DNA from: Chitinophagaceae bacterium UBA2791
GTDB taxonomy: Bacteria > Bacteroidota > Bacteroidia > Chitinophagales > Chitinophagaceae
DNA: 10,767 nucleotides
Direction: 5' to 3'
Assembly: GCA_002352105.1 (NCBI GenBank)
Contig: DEHV01000082.1
Coordinates: forward strand, 1-10,767
Shown here piece after piece: positions 6,252 to 10,767 of this stretch. The translations under genes and the position numbers were made by a program. The notes under the pieces are model-generated. The model saw only the letters and a list, made by a program, of their open reading frames with translations, did no database searches and was not told where the DNA came from. Every line of letters starts with the position of its first letter. Within the stretch, counting starts at the first letter, position 1.

Positions 6252-7943
6252 TTATAAATTCATCTTCGTTAATTCTTTCACTGCATGATCACAGGCGCGA
6301 GCGGTAAACGCCATATAAGTAAGAGAAGGATTTTGGCATGCAGATGAAGTCATGAAGGCTCCGTCGGTTATAAAAACATTTTTTACTTCGTGCATCTGGT
6401 TCCATTTGTTTACCACCGAGGTTTTGGGGTCGTGGCCCATACGCGCCGTACCCATTTCATGTATGGCCATGCCGGGAACGGCGCCATTATCAAATGTCTT
6501 TATGTCTTTCATGCCGGCAACCTCCAGTATTTCAGCCGCATCATTCATCATGTCAACCCGCATCTTTTTCTCGTTTTCTTTAAATTCACAGTCAATAGCC
6601 AGTAGCGGCTGCCCCCATTTATCCTTTTTTGAATGGTCAAGCGTTACCTTGTTTTCATAATAGGGCAACATCTCTCCAAATGACCCCAGTCCCATAACCC
6701 ATGGGCCGGGTTGGGTAGCCTCGTCTTTTAATCCGGATCCATAACTCATCTCGGCAATAGCATGTTGCCATCCTGTACGGCTGGCGCCTCCGCCGTAATG
6801 AAAACCTCGAATATAACCTCTGTTTTCATTTTTATTATCTAAATTTCTAAAACGGGGAATATAAATTCCCGCAGGACGCCTGCCATAATAATATTTATCA
6901 TCAAAACCTTCTGCCCTGCCCGAGGCTCCTATCTGGAAATGGTGGTCCATGAGGTTGCGCCCCAGCTGCCCGCTGCCATTCCCCAGACCGTTGGGAAAAA
7001 CCTCTGAAACTGAATTAAGCAGGATAAAGGTGGTGCCAAGCGTTGAAGCGTTTAGAAATATTATTTTAGCATAAAATTCGATCGTTTCATTGGTTTCTGC
7101 ATCAATGACCCTGACCCCCGTGGCCCGTCTTTTCTCTTTGTCATAAATTACGGCATTAACTATGGAAAACGGGCGAAGCGTAAGATTACCCGTTGCCACA
7201 GCCGTAGGAAGCGTAGAAGACTGGGTACTGAAATAAGCCCCAAAAGGACACCCTCTGCTGCAAAGATTGCGGTACTGACAACTGCCGCGGCCTAAATGAG
7301 GAACAGTAAGGTTTGCCATTCTATAGATGGTCATCATGCGGGCGCGATTATAATGCTCTTCTATTCTTTTCTTTACTGCCTTTTCAACACAATTCATTGG
7401 CATAGGCGGAAGAAACTGGCCATCCGGCAATTGTGATAAGCCCTCATTCTGACCATTGACTCCCGCAAAACGTTCCACATGATCATACCACGGCGCTATG
7501 TCCCTATAACGAACGGGCCAGTCCACGCCAAAACCATCTTTTGCATTGGCTTCAAAATCCATCTCGCTTAAACGTAAGCATCCCCGTCCCCACATCAGCG
7601 ATCTCCCCCCTACATGGTAGCCCCTGAACCAATCAAATCGCTTCACTTCCGTGTAAGGGCATTCTAAATCGTTTACCCAGAATTTTTCATTAAACTCGCT
7701 GTAACTGCCAGCCCTCGACTGTATCGGATGTGCTTTTTTCTGCTCTACAGTCAGTCTTCCCCGATGCTTAAATTCCCAGGGCGCCTTCATTGCCGTATCG
7801 TAATCTTTTACATGCTCTATATTTCTGCCATGTTCTAATAATAAGACCTTTAGTCCTTTTTCACATAGTTCTTTAGCAGCCCATCCGCCACTGATACCAG
7901 AGCCAACTACAATAGCGTCGTACGTATTTGTTTTTGTTCCCAT
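6252..7943 (-). CDS. GMC-family FAD oxidoreductase, large dehydrogenase subunit
   Basis: This 563-residue flavoprotein has an N-terminal FAD-binding Rossmann motif GSGISGG (14-20) followed by LLLEHGR. GRSLMWGRG (about 113-121) fits the second FAD-contact region. The C-terminal catalytic pair is His495 in HEMGTARMG and Asn538 in NPSLT, as in GMC enzymes. Cys222, Cys228 and Cys232 (C-x5-C-x3-C) match the spacing recalled for the 3Fe-4S site of the bacterial FAD-glucose dehydrogenase alpha subunit, so an iron-sulfur cluster is likely. It has no signal peptide. The gene follows the Tat small subunit by 65 bp, and export as a passenger of that subunit is the known arrangement. It probably oxidises a sugar or glycoside in the periplasm; glycoside 3-dehydrogenase is the best guess, but sugar alcohol or gluconate oxidation cannot be excluded. 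The start follows no close Shine-Dalgarno; AAGGAG lies about 24 bases upstream, too far to use. Confidence 0.92.
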   Translation of the reverse strand: MGTKTNTYDAIVVGSGISGGWAAKELCEKGLKVLLLEHGRNIEHVKDYDTAMKAPWEFKHRGRLTVEQKKAHPIQSRAGSYSEFNEKFWVNDLECPYTEVKRFDWFRGYHVGGRSLMWGRGCLRLSEMDFEANAKDGFGVDWPVRYRDIAPWYDHVERFAGVNGQNEGLSQLPDGQFLPPMPMNCVEKAVKKRIEEHYNRARMMTIYRMANLTVPHLGRGSCQYRNLCSRGCPFGAYFSTQSSTLPTAVATGNLTLRPFSIVNAVIYDKEKRRATGVRVIDAETNETIEFYAKIIFLNASTLGTTFILLNSVSEVFPNGLGNGSGQLGRNLMDHHFQIGASGRAEGFDDKYYYGRRPAGIYIPRFRNLDNKNENRGYIRGFHYGGGASRTGWQHAIAEMSYGSGLKDEATQPGPWVMGLGSFGEMLPYYENKVTLDHSKKDKWGQPLLAIDCEFKENEKKMRVDMMNDAAEILEVAGMKDIKTFDNGAVPGMAIHEMGTARMGHDPKTSVVNKWNQMHEVKNVFITDGAFMTSSACQNPSLTYMAFTARACDHAVKELTKMNL

Positions 7944-8008
7944 GAAGGCTTATAATTTATTTTTTATCTCCTTATTCAAAAAACCGATTAGCCATTTTTT
8001 AATCCCCG

Positions 8009-8587
8009 CTATATCGCCCAGGCTTTCTGGTCTTTTTCCAATATAGTACATTCCTCATACCTTCCGGGGATGGCAACATAGTTTAATGCCTGCGTAGCTC
8101 CTATCTCGGAAGTGAAATAGCCAAACAAAGTAAGCTCTCTTATCAATGTAAAGAACTGCGTTGATACGCCTTTTGATTCATCTTTCGAAACCTCATTTTT
8201 ATTTTTAGCCTCTTCTTCCATTTTTTTCAAAAGGCTTTCCCTATCGGCTAACGATAACAAAACAAAGTCTCTTTTATAGTTCGATTTCGATCTTCCCTGT
8301 ATCTCGTTTAGCCCGTTGATAACAACCTTTTTATCGCTCTCGGGATAACAATCATTTATCATCATTACAATGAAGGGCCCCACCCCGGCCTTTTTTGCGC
8401 CAGGGGTATCGGTATCAGGAATAATGGTATCCGCAATTTCAGCAAGAATGTTTTCATGTTCTTCATTAAATGCAGCTCCCTTCTCCCGTTCAGACCCTGA
8501 TCGACAACCGGTAGTCCCTAAGGTAGTTATGGAAAACCCGGCGCTCACTAAGAGCGTAAAATTTTTAAGCGCTTCCCTTCTATCCAT
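8009..8587 (-). CDS. Gluconate 2-dehydrogenase subunit 3-like protein, Tat lipoprotein
   Basis: The small subunit has 192 residues from the chosen start MDRREALK. Upstream in-frame ATGs would add 19 residues that bury the signal. The N-terminus has a twin-arginine motif (DRREALKNF), a hydrophobic stretch, and TTGC with Cys28 as a probable lipidation site, so it is likely a Tat-exported lipoprotein. The mature part has the family-like segment LAEIADTIIPDTDTPGAKKAGV. In this family the small subunit binds and carries its GMC partner through the Tat system, and that partner follows 65 bp downstream. Membrane anchoring by this lipid would place the dehydrogenase next to the cytochrome protein. 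The region upstream holds a 9-bp inverted repeat and a transposase remnant, so this gene may start its own three-gene operon. Confidence 0.88.
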   Translation of the reverse strand: MDRREALKNFTLLVSAGFSITTLGTTGCRSGSEREKGAAFNEEHENILAEIADTIIPDTDTPGAKKAGVGPFIVMMINDCYPESDKKVVINGLNEIQGRSKSNYKRDFVLLSLADRESLLKKMEEEAKNKNEVSKDESKGVSTQFFTLIRELTLFGYFTSEIGATQALNYVAIPGRYEECTILEKDQKAWAI

Positions 8588-8592
8588 AGAAT

Positions 8593-8641
8593 AAGTATAT
8601 TTTAAGCAAGATTTAAACCAGAGGATATAGCGAATATACTT
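8593..8641. repeat. 9-bp inverted repeat ahead of the small-subunit gene
   Basis: AAGTATATT at 8593-8601 and AATATACTT at 8633-8641 are perfect inverted copies 31 bp apart, ending five bases before the start codon of the small-subunit gene. It could be an operator or a leader hairpin. In AT-rich DNA chance is a real alternative, and no clear promoter box accompanies it. Confidence 0.3.
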
Positions 8642-8682
8642 CAAAACACATATTGTTCGGGCGCCAGAGGATCAAAATGGCG

Positions 8683-8823
8683 CTAAATAAATTCCAAAGT
8701 ATACCGCAGCGGAAAATTCTGTTTAATCTGCCTGAACAATAACTCGATCATCCGGCGATAAGCACAAAGCTTCTAAAGATCATAGCCATTGGCCATGAAT
8801 TCCCGGTTATTACGTTTCCGGAA
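8683..8823 (-). pseudogene. Remnant of an IS4-family transposase
   Basis: The minus strand encodes a decayed fragment reading NREFMANGYDL, a stop (8773-8775), then KLCAYRRMIELLFRQIKQNF and a final stop at 8683-8685. The second part lines up with the IS4 signature Y-x2-R-x3-E-x6-K: R, E and K are intact at correct spacing and Tyr is Cys (TGT, one change from TAT). The usual residues before the first stop (such as FLTNNFDL) are recognisable as FMANGYDL. The central catalytic regions and both terminal repeats are missing, so it cannot move. It fills the 249-bp gap between the hydrolase and small-subunit genes. Confidence 0.7.
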
Positions 8824-8836
8824 GTTTAAGGAAGGA

Positions 8837-9997
8837 TCAATTATATTTCAAAAAATACTCGAAAAATAAGTAGGCTTGCTCATTTGATTCAGGCGTTGGT
8901 ATATGCCTCAGGCGATTGGTCATTGCTATCCTGTTTTTGTAGCCCAATAAATGATTTACGGTAATGGCATGGTTTAAGGGTATCCAGCGTTCCGGCATAT
9001 CTTCTGAACCGCCGGAAACAAGGAAAGGGCGGGGAGCCATCAAAGCATGCAACTCATGGAGATCATGCCCTTCTGCCGTCAGCCTCGGATAAAGTCCCCT
9101 GCCGGGATTCTCTTTTGTGATCCTTCCTCTTGTGCGCCAGGGCTTAGGATGATACCCCAGGTACCAGGGATCCCAATAATTGACATTGGCGCGCGATTCA
9201 TCGAACACAATTCCCGGATCAGACCATACCGCACATGCGAATTTATCAAAAAGGCATGAGGCGAACATAGCCCATTTACCTCCAAACGAATTTCCTATTA
9301 TACCAATCCTTGTAGGATCTACTTCCTTTACTTTTGAAAGTACATACCATGCATTTGCCGCCGCGCAAGCTAACATGGATAATGGCTCCACGCTTGCTTT
9401 TTCAATACTGGGATAGTACAATGAATAAATGCCGGCAGCAGAAGCTTGAGTAGTTCCCAGCGCAAGCGTTACAAATCCCCTTTTGGTTAATTGATAAGCA
9501 AAATCACAGAAGGTCTTGGTGCGTTCAGACTTTCCCCATCCGATAGCCGTTTCCGGCTCATAAGAAACCGTAATTACCGCAGGCTTCTTACCGCCGCCGT
9601 CCGGCGCTAAAAGATAGCCCTGCGTTTTTTCATTAGGGGTCCAGTAAAACTCTACGCGATATTGAGTAAATCCATCTCTACGTATTGAATCCAAAACTAC
9701 CATCTCCTGATCTTTCAGGAGCGGGGGCCATTCGCCCATCATACCATTCCATTTAGCGAGTATTTCCTTCCGTCTTTTTACCCAGTCCTTTTTTCTTTTT
9801 ACCGGGCGGCCGTCATAAAATTTTAAAGGGGATCTATACGTTCCATACTGATCTTTATATTCATCCGGCGGCGAAAAAAATGGAGAAATATCCTTCCATA
9901 TTGCCTGAGAGGAATCGGGATCTAACTGTTTGCTTATCTGCCCTTTTAAATTAAATTCAAAACTTAAAATAAAAATTGCCAACAAAACAATCTTCAT
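8837..9997 (-). CDS. Secreted alpha/beta hydrolase (esterase-like)
   Basis: The 386-residue protein has a short signal peptide (MKIVLLAIFILSFEFNLKG). The mature part has an N-terminal cap region, then an alpha/beta-hydrolase core. The nucleophile elbow is GNSFGG with Ser237, Asp333 or Glu332 in GGSEDMPERW is the likely acid, and His365 in RLRHIPTPE the likely base. GYLLAPDGGGKKPAVITVSYE fits the first strands and the oxyanion-hole region of acetyl-xylan-esterase or dienelactone-hydrolase relatives. Probably a periplasmic carbohydrate or ester hydrolase; the exact family and substrate are not clear, and a glucuronoyl-esterase-like role is an alternative. It follows the Gfo/Idh/MocA gene by 128 bp on the same strand. 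The transposase remnant separates it from the dehydrogenase genes, so it may belong to a different transcript. Confidence 0.85.
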   Translation of the reverse strand: MKIVLLAIFILSFEFNLKGQISKQLDPDSSQAIWKDISPFFSPPDEYKDQYGTYRSPLKFYDGRPVKRKKDWVKRRKEILAKWNGMMGEWPPLLKDQEMVVLDSIRRDGFTQYRVEFYWTPNEKTQGYLLAPDGGGKKPAVITVSYEPETAIGWGKSERTKTFCDFAYQLTKRGFVTLALGTTQASAAGIYSLYYPSIEKASVEPLSMLACAAANAWYVLSKVKEVDPTRIGIIGNSFGGKWAMFASCLFDKFACAVWSDPGIVFDESRANVNYWDPWYLGYHPKPWRTRGRITKENPGRGLYPRLTAEGHDLHELHALMAPRPFLVSGGSEDMPERWIPLNHAITVNHLLGYKNRIAMTNRLRHIPTPESNEQAYLFFEYFLKYN

Positions 9998-10125
9998 AAA
10001 TCATTCTACTTTAAAGATTCATTTGCTCTTTCCTACTTGAGGACGGCATTCGCTTTCAATAAAAAACAATTCAATATTTAAATGAAAGCATTCAATCTCA
10101 TATCGAAGGTTTCTTATACAATAGG

Positions 10126-10767
10126 TTATACTTTAATGTAATTTGTTCCATAAGGTTTTCGCTGGGGACGCGAAAGCATCGCATTTGCTTCCGGATCATT
10201 TATGAACTGCTCTTTCTCCGGGTTCCAGTATAGTTTCCTGGACAACTCCATGGAGATATCGCTCAAAAGCGCAACGCTACAACTCCGGTGCGCAACTTCT
10301 GCAGGCACAAGGGTTGGTTTTCGGGTTTGAATACAGTCGAGCCAATTACCATGCATACTATCCGTTTGTAACAAATGAATCTCATTTTCTTTTATCACTG
10401 AATTAAGAATTGCCGGATCGCTTGCTTCAAAAGGCTTGGTGGTTATCCAACCTTCGGTTCCCTCATACTTTATCAATCCTGGATAAAGCGAACTCATGTA
10501 AAGCGTCAGGTCGTTTTCGTATACAGCTTTTACTAAAAAATCGCTGGGAACATCAAAAATTCCTGCCCTTGGATATTTTCCAACCGCTTCAATCGAAACC
10601 GGACCTGTATACTCCGTATCCATAGCCCATGCCGCAACATCTATAAAATGCTGCCCTGTATTGGTAATTCCCCCTGCGCCAAATTGATGGCGTTTCATCC
10701 AACCAGGACGGCCGTAACCCGTCTGCGGATGCACCCCTATTTCTGTATAAAATGTTTCGGGGGTTGA
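10126..10767 (-). CDS. Gfo/Idh/MocA-family oxidoreductase, C-terminal part
   Basis: Only the last 213 codons are inside the window. The frame stays open to the window edge, so the GTG at 10734 is an internal Val codon and not the start. The visible part is the substrate-side C-terminal domain of bacterial Gfo/Idh/MocA proteins: GAGGITNTGQHFIDVAAWAM supplies the family's conserved His and Asp region, followed by beta-sheet segments, and MHGNWLDCIQTRKPTLVPAE is the typical late motif. The NAD(P)-binding Rossmann domain, and any Tat signal, would lie beyond 10767. Such proteins oxidise or reduce sugars and act in 3-keto-glycoside and inositol metabolism. Its place upstream of the dehydrogenase genes supports a shared glycoside pathway, which is an inference. 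Confidence 0.88.
   Translation of the reverse strand, partial: STPETFYTEIGVHPQTGYGRPGWMKRHQFGAGGITNTGQHFIDVAAWAMDTEYTGPVSIEAVGKYPRAGIFDVPSDFLVKAVYENDLTLYMSSLYPGLIKYEGTEGWITTKPFEASDPAILNSVIKENEIHLLQTDSMHGNWLDCIQTRKPTLVPAEVAHRSCSVALLSDISMELSRKLYWNPEKEQFINDPEANAMLSRPQRKPYGTNYIKV

Noticed and set aside
10732..10734. GTG at 10734 as the start of the Gfo/Idh/MocA gene
   Set aside because: The frame continues open to the window end with plausible protein sequence, and the N-terminal NAD-binding domain would be missing; the gene is cut by the window edge.

Overview
The window looks like the chromosome of a Bacteroidota bacterium, probably of the Chitinophagaceae/Sphingobacteriia type. The promoter ahead of the tRNA has the Bacteroidota form (TTTG, 19 bp, TAnnTTTG). 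Most genes lack a clear Shine-Dalgarno. The exported sugar-oxidation genes (PVC-type cytochrome, GMC oxidoreductase with its Tat small subunit, Gfo/Idh/MocA protein) are families typical of that phylum. The genus cannot be fixed from the sequence alone.

Positions 1-382 hold a tRNA-Leu(CAG) gene with its own promoter and terminator. It is followed by a highly structured repeat and then a 20-bp exact copy of the tRNA 3' end, the usual footprint of tRNA-targeted integration. Positions 383-3817 are an accessory block with two divergently transcribed Fic-domain genes. On the minus strand is a winged-helix/Fic protein whose catalytic His is replaced by Gln. On the plus strand is a protein with an AbiEi-like N-terminal domain and a nearly complete Fic motif. 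The space between them (1757-2332) is dense. It holds an array of TTGTCGC(G/A)AT half-sites at about 20-bp period next to the first gene, a second copy of the 100-bp structured repeat, a long hairpin with a possible pseudoknot, and AT-rich repeated operator-like boxes next to the second gene. Each fic gene therefore appears to have its own operator set, consistent with autoregulation through its N-terminal DNA-binding domain (inference).

Positions 3950-10767 are a metabolic cluster, all on the minus strand. In transcription order it has a Gfo/Idh/MocA oxidoreductase (cut by the window end), a secreted alpha/beta hydrolase, a decayed IS4-type transposase fragment, a gluconate-2-dehydrogenase-subunit-3-like small subunit with a Tat lipoprotein signal, a GMC flavoprotein with a C-x5-C-x3-C motif, and a large exported beta-propeller/HEAT/cytochrome c protein. 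The last three plausibly form a periplasmic sugar or glycoside dehydrogenase: the Tat subunit carries the flavoprotein across the membrane and the cytochrome takes its electrons. With the neighbouring Gfo/Idh/MocA and hydrolase genes this suggests breakdown of glycosides, possibly through 3-keto intermediates. The substrate is not shown by the sequence.
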